From Gorsachius magnificus (lineage: Eukaryota > Chordata > Aves > Pelecaniformes > Ardeidae): a DNA stretch of 64,000 nucleotides. The position numbers and the translations under genes are program-made. The stretch covers positions 66,746,612 through 66,810,611 of the forward strand of contig CM067084.1 in the NCBI GenBank assembly GCA_034008185.1. The letters run 5' to 3'. Position 1 is the first letter of the stretch, and each line of letters starts with the position of its first letter. The notes under the pieces are model-generated. The model searched no databases, was not told the origin of the DNA, and was given only the letters and a program-made list of their open reading frames with translations. Positions 49,001-62,798 of this stretch are shown piece after piece.

Positions 49001-51689
49001 AAAACACATTGCTGTGAGGAAGTGGGAGTGCTGGGTTGCTATCTCTCCAGGCTGGGCAGCCACAGGATCCGGTCTCTGACACAAGAGGCAGGTTGTCCTC
49101 CTTGCTCAACTAAAAACAAAGCGGTCCCAGCATGACAGGTTGTGCCTGGCAGCCACTGCGGTCCCTCCCTGCCAGGCAGAGCCCCAGTCTATCATTAGGT
49201 GTTGTGTATTTTCAGGGCGGATGGGCAGTGTCAGGCCCCTGGGCACGCATCGACAGAGGGTGTTTGGGCGAGGGGATGGCTCTGGGCTTCTGGCTCCTGG
49301 CTGGGTGGCAGCAGGGCTGGCTCACGGGGCAGCAGCAGCAGCACCCTTGGAGGGGAGCAGCAGCTTGGGTGTACACATGCCACTGAGGGACTCCTACTCT
49401 GAGTCTGGCAGTCCTAAATTTTTGGCAAATCTGAACCCCAGCACATGCTGGGTCTTCGCTGGGAGGACAAGCAAGATGCTCTGCTTCCTTCCAGCCTGTG
49501 GGTCCTGCCCCCAAGGTGCTGCCGATGCCTTCCTCTCCCCACATGCAGGAGAGCAGTGAGCCCTACCCATCCTCTCCTTCACTGGGAGACCGGCACGTTG
49601 GTCTGAAGCACTTATCCGAATACAAGAAACTTGCATCCAAACCCCTTCCTTGCCGGCTGGCACTCAGACATGCCTGTCTGTCTCCCAGGAAAGCCTAATT
49701 ACTCCACTTCAGGGTATTCTGGGACAGATGTTCTCAAAATCTTTTGTTTAGGTTTTGCAACTTCGGCTAAATATTTACCTTGTTAAGTTTCCCCTACCCT
49801 CAGCTGAGTGTAAAGCCACTTAACTTCATAGTAACTTTCGCTTTTGCTTTGCCCCAATAGGCACCTAATTGCTTCAGGAGACGCAGAGCAGTTTTAAGAG
49901 GAGGGACAGAGTGAGCCCCCCAAATACCCTCTGCGATACCTAGGCTAGACTACTGTGCTGAATATTAGAAGCTGGATGTTAAAAGCCTTCGGGCAAAATA
50001 TAGTTCTTCCACCTCTCACATGAAGTCTTTAATCACGAGATTATAGGATAAAAGGCAGCGTGGGTGAGGAGGGAGCATCGTGTTCTCTGTGTTTTGTGGG
50101 AGAAGCCTGTCTTAGGTGTTGAATGCCAAAAGAGCATTTGTGGTCGAGAGCACTGTTAGCAGAAGGAGATAATGTCCTCTGGCACGGGATCACCTAGACT
50201 CTCTTAAGCGCTTAAACTTTGCATCTTTCCTTGACTTGTCTGAGATAATTTAGGTGGCTCCCCATCCAGCCTGCAAACTGGAGGATGCCTCGGAAGACAA
50301 GCGCAGACAGACATATCCGTTCTGCCTGTGGTCTGAGCTGGCCAGATGAGAGCCAGCTGTGATCCAGCAGCTGCATATGTGCTATTAGTGCAGTGCTGTG
50401 CTTGAATCGATGCATCCGGCTGAAAGGCGGGGCGTATTTGCTCAGGCGCAGCACAGCTAGAGAGCCTCAGAACCACAACTGGCTTGCGTCCAGCCAGAGG
50501 AGCCAGGTCTGCCTCCACCTACCTGTATAAACCAGGTTATTAAATAGTGCCAAGGTCTCCGCTTGCTCTGAGGAGTCTGGGTGCCAAAGTGTTAGGCGCT
50601 GCAGCGTTATGTGCTGCACTCGCGGGTGTTTAACTTCTGATTGACCAGGAGAGTCAGATTTGAGCTGAGCTGGTCTAAAAACTGCATTGGGACTTGCAGA
50701 ACATGAGAAGTCCTCTGCTGTGGATGCTGCCATCTGTGGCCACTAGCCATCTAGCTTTGGCGGTGGGAAGCCTGACTGGCACCTGAATATTGAGCAAATA
50801 CTCCAACACATAAGCCTGCATCACGACTTTTATTCAAATTTATCTGCTGTCTTCAAGTATGTTGTTTCCTGGATTAATTCAGAGTTTATTCAACATCAGC
50901 TCCTACAAGTTCAGTTCACTAACACCAACTCAGGTGATAAACATTGAGGCATAAACATTCACCCAAGAAGTTGCTGAATCTTTTTTTCTGGCACCCAGAT
51001 ACAAGATAATATCCATATTTAGCACTGGGGAAAAGTTATTTCCCCATTTTCTTTACTGGGTGTAATGGAAGTTGATTCTTGGAAGGTAGCAGACATCAAT
51101 TCTTTGCAGTTTTTGGTTACTGGGTATTCTGTGCTTCATTTTGCCTTTCCTTCAGCCAGTAGTGTAGTGCTGTGTAATGCAGGAGACATTCAGGTTAAAG
51201 ACATGAAAAATATATTAAAGGTTATAAACATCTAGAATTTTGCATTCTTATTGTGCATTTTTGTCCACAATAATGATATACATAAATATACTTGCCAAAT
51301 TCTTCTAACTAGTGTGTGCGTATGTGATTTAAAAATGCAAGCGTCCCCATTAAAGGGCCTCTAGCTTTTTGATTCTCTGAGAAATGAATAATATTCAGCA
51401 CATTTTTTGGAAACCGCATTTAACTCAACCCTGAAAGTGGGGCTGGACATTTAATATTCAGAGAATTTTAACAGCTTCAACATGAAGTAGGAAAAAGTAG
51501 AGTTGCATTTGGGATCCTGCTGTCTGCCAAAATAATACCCTTGTGTTTTTCATCTTCACAGCACTTTGCAGTCAATGGACGGATGGGTTTAGGTGTTTTA
51601 GTCTTGAACTGTAAGCTTGGTGGTGCTTAATGTATATTGCATCCATGAATATAGAGAGCTGCTTCCCAATTTAGCAGCGTTGTGTGCCT
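46061..51689. other. Unique sequence, no gene recognised
   Basis: Long repeat-poor stretch. Open frames overlap on both strands where GC is higher (46600-46910, 47576-47908, 49132-49663) and match nothing I know. The part 47960-48260 is repeat-free and could be conserved non-coding DNA, unproven. No RNA gene recognised. Confidence 0.35.
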
Positions 51690-51920
51690 CAGCGTAGCCC
51701 AAAGTCTGGCCCACAGCCTGCACCCGGTGCCGAGGGTGTTTGACGTGGCTGCTTGGGCACCGACGCCGGTTGCCCGGGATGGCCATCCCGGCTGGGGCTG
51801 CAGCAGAAGCTGGGAGCGGGGGGAGCTGATCCGCGCGGTGAGAGATGGCCCCGCTGCCTGCAGCGTGCCTGCCCATACGGGGCCTGTGACTGGGGGAGCC
51901 TCCTGGGCTCCAGACCTGCA
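51690..51920. other. Locally GC- and CpG-enriched block
   Basis: A short block with more CpGs than its surroundings (for example GGCACCGACGCCGGTTGCC, GATCCGCGCGGTGAGAG). It is smaller and less dense than the block at 28340. Open frames overlap on both strands and have no recognisable domain. Confidence 0.35.
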
Positions 51921-54900
51921 TGCCCTGGCTCTCCAGGCTGGATTGCTTCACTGCACTTTACAGTTTCCACAGGGCTCTTGTTTTGCTCAGTGAAGAGGCG
52001 TGGTTGTTTTTTTTTTGCTATTTCGACATTTTTCTGATGTCACCAAAAACATTATGGGCATTAATTTATTACCTTCACGGCTTTGCTGTGAGTTTGGGTG
52101 ATCTTATTATTCCCACTTTGCAACAGAGAAAATAAGTACAAGCTTGCTGAAAATACCTTCTGATGTTTATTATCTTTTCTGAGGCACTGAGACCCTGGGT
52201 CACAGAACATAGAATTAAGTTCAGGCATCTTCAGCCACAGCCAGGAGCACTCCTCTTCACTGCTGTGTCTCCACCCCAGCACCCCGTAGCCACTGCTGAA
52301 TATCCACCCATGTCTGACCTATGGAAAAACTGGGAAAATGCAATGAGTTACCAACCATTCCCATGTGACTTGGTCTGAAAACATTGTCTGGTATCAGAAA
52401 GGGTCCTTCTGGCATTTGCTCAGAGAGAATCGTATCTCTAAATGGCATTTTGTTTTAAGCAATGAAAGTATTTTTCCTCTTTCTCTAATCTTCTGCATTG
52501 TTCCCCTCTCGGGTTCTGCGGCAAATGCGGGAAGCCTGCCACGGACAACATTTGAATTCACTGCATAACCCAGCTCTTTCCAGGTGCACAGATTGAAGCA
52601 CCAATTGTATTTGAAATAAAATAGCATGTGACTGACCAGCTTTAATTCTGCATTTCCTATCTTTGGAGAGTTTGACTTGGCAGTCTCAGCAGCTCTGTTT
52701 GTGCAATAATGTATAAATGTACTAGTAGATTAGGTAGAGAATATTTACAGAGGGATGTGGATGTATTTATGTTCCTGAAACTAACAGCCCAAACACCGTG
52801 TGATGTAAGTAGGCAAGTCCCCTCTTTTTAGGGAGGAGGAAAAGGGTGTGGGTTGATAGAATGACTGGAAGCCAGTAGCTGGTTTCTCAGCTGTGCTCAA
52901 CTTGTGTTTCCAGTACTTAAAGGACGCACAAGCTGTTCCCCAGTCCTGGACGTGCCAGGCATCCAAAAGCCTCTCAGTTGCTGCCACAGAGTAAAGGTTT
53001 TACTGCCAGTGAGGGGCAGGTGGGATGTCCTGCCCTGCTTTTCCCCCATGGAGGGAGGTTGGGATACCATTGCACCAGCTGTCCCAGCTTGTGGGACCAG
53101 AAGAGCTCTTCTTCTGGTAGGAATCCTCAGCTGGGCTGTGAAGGTTTGATTCATTGTTGGATCCAGGTGAGGATCTGGCCCAAAAGCTTGTGGGTCACAG
53201 GTCTATGCTTGGATCATTAGAGCACAGATTTATGCAAATTCTGGGAATAGCAAGACAATTTTTTTTTTTTTTTTATCTTTTTCTGTGTTAACAGAAGAAA
53301 ATGGAAAAGGGAGGTAATCTTTTCTCCTTTAATTGTGTGGTCCTGCTCTATTGAACTTAATGGCTATTCCTATCTGCTGCTCAATAGGAGCAGAATCAGC
53401 AATGACTGCCTCCCGTTAGAGTCACACAGTCTGAGTGGATTTCATCAGCTTTCTGTGGGGATGCGTTCTGTCTCCTTGGCGTGATCTTGCAGGCCGCTTG
53501 TGGCATGGAAGAGAAAAAAGAGACATAATGAGAAAATAATAATGCTCCCGCACCTGTTGGGAAGGAGCAATCATGGACTGTTGGGCCCTGGTGGAAGCAG
53601 GGGCGACTTCGGGACCTGGTTTGTTCCCCAAGGCTGTGCAGAAGATGTGGAGAGGTTTAGATCCCCCCATGAGCAGGGATTACCACCGTGCGCAGCCCTG
53701 GGTGGGCAGGCAAGTTTCTCTGCTCAGCCAGTCTAGCTTGGAACTTCATATCTTCTCCATATTTTGTCGTTTACTTTCACTAAATCTGTTCAATGCAGCT
53801 GCAAAGCCGCCTCTGGGAAAGCAACGTTAAATGCAGCCTGGTTCTGAAGTTCTTGGATATCTTCCCCGCCCTCCCCAGCACCATGCACCGCTCTGCCCGC
53901 GTGCAGGCAGCATTTGTCACCGTGCCTCGCCAGCTACAATTGGAAAAACCCTTCCTGTTCCGTCGGACTCTGCTGATGTTGGACAGCTTCCCTGTCCTAA
54001 CAGGGAAGGGTCATAGCTTGAAAACTGCTCTCAGACCCTCTGCTTTTAGCTCTTCCCAGCACACAAAACTCTTCCCAAGAACAGCTCAGAAGGCTAATGG
54101 GTACAGAAAATCACAGCTTTGGCTGCAGAGGCAGATTTTGTGGTGTTACAACCGGCTAGTTGAAGTCTCCCTGTCAGACGAGTCCTAACCCGCTTTTTCC
54201 TCTCCTGCTCCCCTTTGCTAACTATGCTTTTCTCTCAAATGCACAAATCAACCAGTATAATTAGGTTGAACTAAGAGAAACTGGGCCCAAGTTTAGCTTG
54301 GATTTTTCTGTTTCTTGTCAGACAGAGGAAGAAACCCACCTTTTTTTTTTTTTTCTTTTTTCTTATTCCAACTGGCCTAACAACAACTATCACTTCTCTC
54401 TGCAGACTTCACCTCCTTGTTAGCCTGAGACCATCACTGCTATGATGAGTAATAATACTGTAATTCTTCATGGTGTTTTCAACTCCAGTAATACAGGCTT
54501 AATTTTTCAACAAATACTGACTCTCTGCTTCTCAATTTTGAACTCTTAGTTTATCTTTCCAGTAAAAATCTACCACTACCAGAGCACACCACATACCAGT
54601 TTGTTTGTCTTGGGACATGACTCTAGTTGAATAATGACCCAAAGAAGCCCCACAGGAGGCAGGGATATTCCCCAAAAGCACCAGAGCACCATATGCCAGG
54701 AGAAAATCCAGGGCTAGGGAGCCAGGAGAAGCAGCTGGGATCACCTTGGGGAGGAGCCATCTTGAAACCCCATGTCCAAGTGAGCCTCTTGCTAGGCTTG
54801 CCCAGGTTTGACCTCCTCTGTGCTGAAAGCCGAGAGGAGCTGGGATCTGAGCCTGTGCTGAGCTGTGATGGAGAGCTGGTGCTTTTGCACTGAAAAAGTT

Positions 54901-56245
54901 AGTAAAGGTCTGGGAGGTGAGATGAATCCAGGCAGATGCTTTCTCAGTGTTAAAGGGATAGGCCACCTTCTCATATGCATGTACAGACCATCTTTTTTTT
55001 TTGAGTAAAAATCATCTTGGCTCAACCTACCCCCAGTGACAGCGAGTGAGCTCCAGGTTTTGGGTCCCTGTGCCTACCTCCTCTGGGGGATTTTGCTTAC
55101 ATTTGCTTAATGGGAGGGAGATTATTATTAGTTCTAATTATGGACTTTACCTTTGCTTTTGATTTCCCTGCCTTTCTGCCGTTGCCATGTTCCTTTTTTT
55201 TTGATGGTGCCTTATGTTTTCCACAAATTAGTATTTTAGTTTTCAGATTCTTCATTTTTAAAAGACCTGGAGCTGTACGTTAATTTTATTTACTTGACCA
55301 TTAGATGGGGACACTGAACACCACGAACCAGGTTTAGCTCCACCATGAGGTTACTTGTGGACCTGGAGCTGCAGGAGCAGCGAGAGGCCCCAGAGCTGGG
55401 CAGGAGCAGGTATGTGACAGCAGCTTTGGGAAGTAGTGACCAAGCTCCCTTACACAGCAGCTGTAGAGGTCCTCCAGCAAACACCTCCAAGGATGGGGCA
55501 AATCTGTCCTCTTTCTGCCCAGAGGAGCAAGTTGCACAAATCGTATGTCCACTGGAGAGCATGGAGTGACGGCGAGAGGCTGGAGAGAGTCAGAGGTGTG
55601 AGACCTTCCCTCACTGCCTCTCTCCTAATCTCATCCCTCTTTGCTGGGGATTACATCCCAAGGACTGCTCTGATCCTTTGATCCTCCCTCACAGTGAGAC
55701 TATCTCAAAAAGTGGCCCCCACCACTTTGGAGCTTCTGGCTGTATCTCTGAAGTGAGGTGGGAAGTTAACTACAATATCAATGCCTTTTTGGTTTTTTAA
55801 ACAATTTAAGCTATTTTTAAAAGACCAAGATCAATCTATGCTTCAAATAGTGTTTCTGTAATTTATCCATTTACATTGTGAGTGCAGATAGGGTTTAAAG
55901 TGCCCATTGTCCACATTAGCTCTTCTTGTCTTTCCTCTCAGCTGCATCGGGAGGGCTTTGTTGCTGTGGTTTTCCTCCATTTTCTGGACAGAGCTGGATG
56001 TTGAAGAAATGAGACTTCCCCCAAGGAGAGGCAGTGATGTTTGGACAATTCAGATCATCATTATAAAACAGAGAAGGAATGGAGCTGAAAAGCAGACATT
56101 TTAGCCAGAAAGATCCATGTATTTAAAATCCTGAAGCTGGTTCTTGCTTGTTAAAGCTCAGAGTTGATGCCTGAGGGACTAGTGATTTTTTTTTTTTTCT
56201 TTTTTTTTTAACATAGAAGATGTAAAATGAAGCTGTGGCTGCATT
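51921..56245. other. Unique sequence, no gene recognised
   Basis: Includes T runs near 53259-53274 and 54341-54354. A 131-codon plus-strand frame (53793-54188) has no domain I recognise and is not flanked by convincing splice sites. Other frames overlap on both strands around 54532-54966 and 55290-55681. Confidence 0.35.
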
Positions 56246-56270
56246 TAATGATCAAGAACATTGATCATTA
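56246..56270. repeat. Perfect 10-bp inverted repeat, 5-base loop
   Basis: TAATGATCAA, the loop GAACA, then TTGATCATTA. The arms pair perfectly and each contains the palindrome TGATCA. It could form a small hairpin or a paired protein-binding site. No surrounding RNA gene structure supports a transcript. Confidence 0.8.
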
Positions 56271-58933
56271 CTACAACTCTGCGATACGGCCAGATCATTA
56301 GGGGAATATGTCTACTGACCACAAGAAACAGCTGGGTAGGCTTTATGCAGATTAACTGATACCTGGTGGCAAGGTGCTGCTGTCGAACATCCAATTTCTT
56401 TGCACTAGTTCAGCCCTTAGGATAGGTTTGTGCTGTCTCCTGTTAATCCCTAGCAGATGTTTAGAAGCTGTGGACACCCGGCACCCGGCTGCAGTGGAAT
56501 GACCTTGTGCAGAGAGGAGTTGGTGCCGCCTGGGATCGCGGCTCTGCAGCCAGGATGGAGGAGCCTGGGATCTGAATGAGGACTGCATGCCCGTCCGGAG
56601 CCCAGAGAGTCCCTGACAAATAGCGGTAACCTTTAAGGGAAGCTGTGTAAATGATCCTTGTCAATACTACCATTAGATTAGTGAGGGACAGTGACTACTG
56701 CAGGGCTATGAACTGCATTACAGTCACTTAATAGAGCTCATTGGTAGTAAACTGACTCAGTGATTTGCTTTTCATCAGCTCTGCCGGCTGACTTTTGAGC
56801 CTCCTCTGTTCAAATGGCATGTGAAATCTCTGGTGCTAGCTGGCACCAGTGGGGCAATTTAGCAGAAGTTAGCATAAAAGCTAGTTAGCACAAAAGGTGC
56901 CTGTGAATTGTAAGTAATGCTGGCGAGAGCTTAAGACTTCTCCTCCTTCAGCTTTCAGCTGTGTACTTGTGCAGAAAGGGTACCTGTCTGATTTTTTGCT
57001 GTCTTGTTGTTTGCACAGGTCTCTATGTGAGACTGTGCATGTAGTTTATAACTTCAGAGGCCGTCCCCCGGCAGCCGCCGCTGCTGTGGCAGTGCCAAGG
57101 AACAGGCTCTGGAGGTCAACCTGGATGGAGGGGCGGTGTGTGACAGAAAACCGCCAGCTCTCCTCTTTGACTCCTCCATGTGCACCAAGAGCCAAAGGCT
57201 TCTAATAATTGCCGTTTCCTGCCAATCCTTGGTTTATATACCTGTATGAAAGTACTAGATACAAGACAGTTAAATACTCAAGCACCCTCCAAAGAAGCTG
57301 TCAGCTTGAACAAAATTGAGTTAAAAAAAGTGTCAAGCACTAGTTCATCATATCCCTGGAATCAGGGTGGGTGGAGGTTTTCTTTGTTTTACAAAAGCGG
57401 TAGTATGGCAAATTATGTACACCGTGTTCAGTGCCCAGTGGGCCTGCTCCCCCCCTCGCCCAGGGCACAGGGCAGCGTGGCCGGGCAACGCGGCGGTGAG
57501 TGTGGAGCTCCTGGTTGCAGCCCTTACTGCAGGCTGCTTCAGTGACCCCCAGGGGCTCACTTAGCTTTGCTGTCTCCACCTTTCCCTTATCTTCCAGAGG
57601 CGTTGTGAAGACAGATTCATGCTTAAAGTGATCATGAGCTCTGTTAAAAACTATCTGAGTATTATCATTGGCTGCAGCAATATTGTACTTGGCAGCAAGG
57701 AGGCTGGTTGCAATTATCTGTCAAAGGATGTTGCAGACACATAAATGCCTCCAATTGTCCCACCAGGGAAACAGGACTTCGAGCTGGTCTGTGCAAGAAT
57801 ATTCCATCAGTGGAGGCTGGGTTCTGTTTGTAGCTTTTTGCATCTCTCCAAGAACAAAACTTGCTGGTGAGCTGAGAAAACCCCTTGTCCCTGCTTGCTC
57901 AAGTACTGCTACCTACCTGGGCAGCAGAACCCTTCGGGCCCAGGAGCACTGCTGACACAGAACCCGTGCAGACATGCCGTCGCTCCCGTCAGCCGCAGCG
58001 GCGGTTCACCCGGCTGCTCACGCCTTGAGGCGTGTTCAGTGCAGCCTGTCGCCTGCCTGTGCGGGGGGATGCAAAGTGCTTCCCAGCCTGCAGCGTGTGG
58101 GGGGGACCCAAAGCTGCACAGCTCTGCCAGCAGGAGATTTTAAGGCTCAAACTACACTTCTGCTGCCACGGCTCATTTCGCTCACCAAGATGGTTTTACT
58201 TTACCACCTTGCTCCTAGCGGATACAGCTCAGCTCTTTTATGCCCTGGAGAAAATATAAGCCATAACCCAGCTTTGAGTGATGGCCCTGCTGAAAAACTG
58301 GATGGAAAAGTTGGTTTTGTTGCAATATTATTATCTTGTTTTTATCCAAAGTGCAACTTTTTACTTCACTTGTAGTTTGCTCAAGCCTTTCAGAAATGGG
58401 TAGATGTCTCAGAAGGATTTTATGAAGAAATGTTTCATTTTGAAGTGTCTAAGGAAAGATTTGAAAAGTTTAGGAAATTTTAGGCTGTTTTTTTTTTCAG
58501 GTTCAGTTTGAAATCCAATTTCTCTGAAACACCAGTTAACGCTGGATTTAGGTTGGAAAACATCACCAACCTTTTACTACAGAGTTATGGGCTGAGGCCA
58601 AGGATAAAGAATTCCTTTCCCAACAACATATAGCAATGAGAAACAAGAAACTGCTTCTGACAAGCACAAGTGTCCTCAGGCTTTCAGAGCAATTTTTATC
58701 TTGCAGAAAGCCAGTGTTTTAGGCAAATACAGTTCTGAAGCTTCACCTGAATGCTGTCCTGATTTGCATAGCTCATGAGGAAGTGTCAGCACACATGGTA
58801 GCAAAGGCTGCGATTGCCATCTCCGATGCTTCTTACACTGCAGCGTGGTGCTACTTCTGCAGGTTCGGTGGCCAAGTGATTCTCAGAGATCCTTCTAGCC
58901 TGGCTGGTGGCTGCTCCCTCCCTGGGAGCTGAT
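56271..58933. other. Unique sequence, no gene recognised
   Basis: Local CpG-richer pieces near 57060-57090 and 57960-58030. Open frames overlap on both strands at 57340-57579 and 57895-58375 without recognisable domains. Confidence 0.35.
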
Positions 58934-58963
58934 GGGATACAGGGGGTTGGTGTGGGTTGGGGG
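58934..58963 (+). other. G-quadruplex candidate
   Basis: Four runs of three or more G (58934-58936, 58942-58946, 58954-58956, 58959-58963) are separated by loops of 5, 7 and 2 bases, meeting the common pattern. Functional relevance unknown. Confidence 0.5.
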
Positions 58964-60447
58964 ATGCTCTTGAAGGGGTTTTTCCCTGCCTGGAGAGCCA
59001 GAGGAGGGTCCCAGCAGCTCACCTGCCCATGGCTCTGGCTCCATGTGGAGGCTAAGCCTGGGGTGTTGTCTGTCCCTGGGGCAGGGAAACGCTGGCTACA
59101 CAGAGATGAGATATTAGTGCACTTTAGAGGAGATGGTTTCCTGGCCCTGGGTGGTGAGGGAGTGCACGCAGCACGTCACCCATATCTGGTGAGCAGTCAC
59201 CCTTGTTTGCTCTATGCTTTCTGTTCCTGTGACACTGTGTTTTGATAGTAAATCTGTTTGGGAACAGAGATGCTATTGATTTCATTTGTCTTCTCACCTC
59301 AGTAATCTGGACACTGCGGAGTCACATGGAAAGAAAAGGTGAGGTGACTCATTTGCTGAGCCCCTAATGCAGGGAGTCAGATGGAAATCAGTTGTTAGCC
59401 ATTATACATCACAGAGCAGAGGTGTCACGCTCCAGCTATGAAACTCTTCCTAACAAGCCAGCTGACAGCTCTTGCTCCCCCCGCAATTTCTGCATTGAGA
59501 GTGAATTGCAGTAATCCCACGTTAAGGTGATACAGGTGTGGATTCATTTCCAAAACTGCTAGTCCCTCTGGACTCCTTGTTTTTAATTAATTTTTTTTTC
59601 CCCCACTGATGTCAGTACAGCAGCAGATTTAAATGCTGGTACTGCTCTGATTAAAATTGTATTCCTAAAATAACTTTGTCCTTTGGTATCATTCTGCGAG
59701 ATGCTTTTGTTTCTTTTTGAATTGTTAGATTTTCAAAGTGAAATCTGAAGCAGAAATTGGAAAGTTACAAAATCACTTTCCTCTACCAGAGGTATGCACT
59801 GCCTGCTCTTGGACAGTCTATTTTTTATAAAAATAGGTACAACATAGTAAGAGAGACCAGTATATTCATAAGGGGGTTGCTGAAGGAGCTAGCTAGTGTC
59901 GCCTACGCCTTTCCACCTCTTAATGTGTAACTCTATATTACCCATATATCTAATCTTTTGGGGAATCTTTCTATGGACCAGTTGTGGTAAGCTGTCTATG
60001 TGGTGTCACTGTTAGAGACTAGTGACTTCCATTGGCTTTTGGTGAAAACCTTTTGCTGTCCTGAGAAGATAAAACAGGCCTTGGTCGCTGCCTTTGCCCA
60101 TCCATGCATTGCACATCCCTCAGATCCCCTGGTGTTTGCCTCCTCCTGGGTCCACCCGGTCTGAGCAACCACCCTGCATACAGCCTCCTCTCCTCACCCA
60201 TCTCACATCTCTGGGCTCTTAGTTTCTTTTTTCTGCCTCCTCCTTTTGAGCTACAAAACACTAAGCAAACGCCATACTCCAGGTAGCACTTAATATTGAT
60301 TTCCATACTCTCCTCTTTAATAGTCCTAAGGTGGTTAGTGGTCCTGTCTAATGACCATGGGTATTTATAAGAGCCAGTTCTTGTAGGACATACCAAAATC
60401 CTGCTTGCTCATCTCCACTTATGACCTAGATTTTCTGCTTGGTGGCA
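58964..60447. other. Unique sequence, no gene recognised
   Basis: No supported gene or repeat. A T/C-rich tract lies near 59588-59606. Confidence 0.35.
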
Positions 60448-60590
60448 TGTTAAACGTTCAAGACCAGGTTAGACGGGGCTCTGAGCAACCTGATCTAATT
60501 AGTGGTGTCCCTGCTTACTGCAGGGGGGGTGGACTAGATGACCTCTTAGGGGTCCTTTCCAACCCGAAACATTCTATGATCCTATGTTTC
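60448..60590 (+). mobile_element. CR1 LINE 3'-terminal fragment, plus strand
   Basis: The last 140 or so bases of a CR1 element, all 3' UTR and end of ORF. It contains GACGGGGCTCTGAGCAACCT near 60473, GGTGTCCCTGCTTACTGCAG near 60504, GGACTAGATGACCTCTTAGG near 60532 and TCCTTTCCAACCCGAAACAT near 60552. It ends in the CR1 octamer repeats ATTCTATG-ATCCTATG. Severe 5' truncation is typical of CR1. Close agreement with the usual CR1 terminus indicates a moderately young copy. Confidence 0.92.
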
Positions 60591-62798
60591 AGCAAATTAG
60601 GCCCCTTTCCTCACTATGGAGAGCTGGAAGGTGACACTTGTTCCTTTCTATGATGGAACTGTCCTGGCTCCTCTGTAGCTGGTTCCTTACCACTGAAACA
60701 AGCTCATCGTGGTGCTACGTCTAAAGTCTGCATGAACACTGAACAGTGTTTCTCCTCATGACCTATGTTAGACCTATTTCCATGGCTCACTATCTTAATT
60801 ACACATTACGTACCCCTGAAAGCAATGACTCCTACATATTCTAGAACAGTGGACCTCTGTCAATTTTTTTTCACTACGTGACCATCAGGCTTTTAATTGA
60901 AATAAGTAGAAAGAGTGGTACAAGGCTGTAGATCAGCTGTAGGCCACTTGACATAACCTTGCAGAGAATTAGGACTCTTCTGGCTATGGTTTGGAAAAAT
61001 TGGCACAGAGCATTAAATAGACCAGAACGAACTCTTTGGACTTTTGGCAACACCATTTCTTCTCTCTGGCATGGTCAGGAGCTGCCATCTGTTCTGTCTG
61101 ATGCTATTTTCTGCCAGGTACCTTGGATGTTTACCTCTGGCTGGATGTGCTCTTTGCATTCAAAGTCCAAAGAACAGGCTGACTTACAGGGTTACAGTTC
61201 AAACAAATAAACTTATTTCAGGAAGGAGTAAAAAAAACAAACTTGGATTTTAAAAAATCCATGGGAATTTCTGTCCATAACTCTTTCTCTCCCTTCTTAG
61301 CAACTCTATTTCCCTTCTCTACAACAGGAAAAGGTAAAAGAGAAGGGAGGAAAGATCTGAAGAGCAAAAAGTAGTGGGTTTTAATTTTTTTTTGGAGGAG
61401 GGGATAGATATTGGAAAAAGTACATGAAGTTTCTGACAAGATTTGCTTACATTTTTGAGAAGTGCAGTTTTTCAGTCAGAAATTTGCGACTCCCCCTTTT
61501 TTTAACCGGTCTGACTGAAAGCTACGTTTAGAAAATATTTCATGTATTTGCAAGGTAAAAAAAGATATTCATCTGCAACAAACATAGCATGTGATCAGAC
61601 CATGTAGGTCTGACAGCTGTTCTTAAATTAGAGGCCAGGGCTCACCTGTGGCTATGCTGATCTAACAGCATAAACCCCGCTCTTTCCATCGTGGGAGGAG
61701 AGTTTATAAGAGAGTTTATAAGTTTACAGAGGGCAGGAGGCACCTGTGCTTCCCATTTGCACTTTAGCTAACATATAGCTGCAAAATATAGAATAATTTT
61801 ACACAGAAAATGCCCGGATTTATCAATGAGAGACAATACTGATATCTTCTCAGCTCAGGAGACTTACATGTCTGCAGCTTCTGGGTGAGGGCTGCTCTAG
61901 CTGGGGTTAATGGATTTGCCTGACCTGCAGACCCACGGCTGTAAGAAAAAGGGAACGCTTGGCGTGACAGTTTGCATGAGAATGGTGACTTCTGGGGGAT
62001 GGCTTTTCCTGGGAATAGATTTTATATGCATATGAGCTATAACAGAAAGGCGGGATTAGTGGGATTTGCCCAAGCGCTCAGTTATTTAGGCTCTGAATGG
62101 GCTCGTATTCATCTTCATATCCTCCAGCCACTTTGGAAACCTGACCTTGAAGCAGCCAGTGCATCCTTGTGGGCACATTGCAGGAGCCATCCTCTCATCC
62201 AGAGGAAGGCAAGAGGTGGATAAGGACAGGTTGCAATGGTGCGGGGCCCTGCTAACATGAAGTTGACCATGTCATTAATGCCAGTGAGGTTCACTTTGTG
62301 TCTGTCTGCAGGTATGCCTTCAACTATACATCAGAGGTGAAGCTGAGATTGAGGACTCCTTTGTTTCAGAGTGGGAAAATACCTACTCTGAACATTGTTT
62401 TCCAACTCATTTCTCAGGCCACTAGAATTAATTACTTTTATGGCTGCTCCTGCAGGTCAGCCGGGCAGAGCTCCAGGAAGGTGCATCCCACCACAAACAT
62501 GTTGTTGGAGGATTACAGACAAAATTATCCTTCAAGGTAATGAAGTGCTGAGCAGGTGTGTGGGGGGGTGCAAACACTTCTGAGACAGGCTCGGTGGGAA
62601 CAAACCCACTACTCTCCCCCCAGGATGGGACCTCAGCATTGCCTTCACTGCAAAGAAGTGCAACATAAGTACAGTTACCACAGTGGGTTGAAAAAAGCCC
62701 TTGTCCACAGCGTGCCAATTCCCCGATCTTTTTGCACTCACTTCACAGTGAGGTGGGGCTCCAGGTATAAGCATTTATTGTCGTTGTTGTTGTTATTA
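60591..62798. other. Unique sequence, no gene recognised
   Basis: A perfect 12-bp tandem duplication (AGAGTTTATAAG) lies at 61699-61722. A (GTT)n/(ATT)n-like tract at 62775-62798 directly abuts the CR1 that follows. No exon recognised. Confidence 0.4.

Noticed and set aside
53793..54188. 131-codon plus-strand frame
   Set aside because: No family or domain recognised, and no start context or splice sites to support it. Kept as unique sequence.
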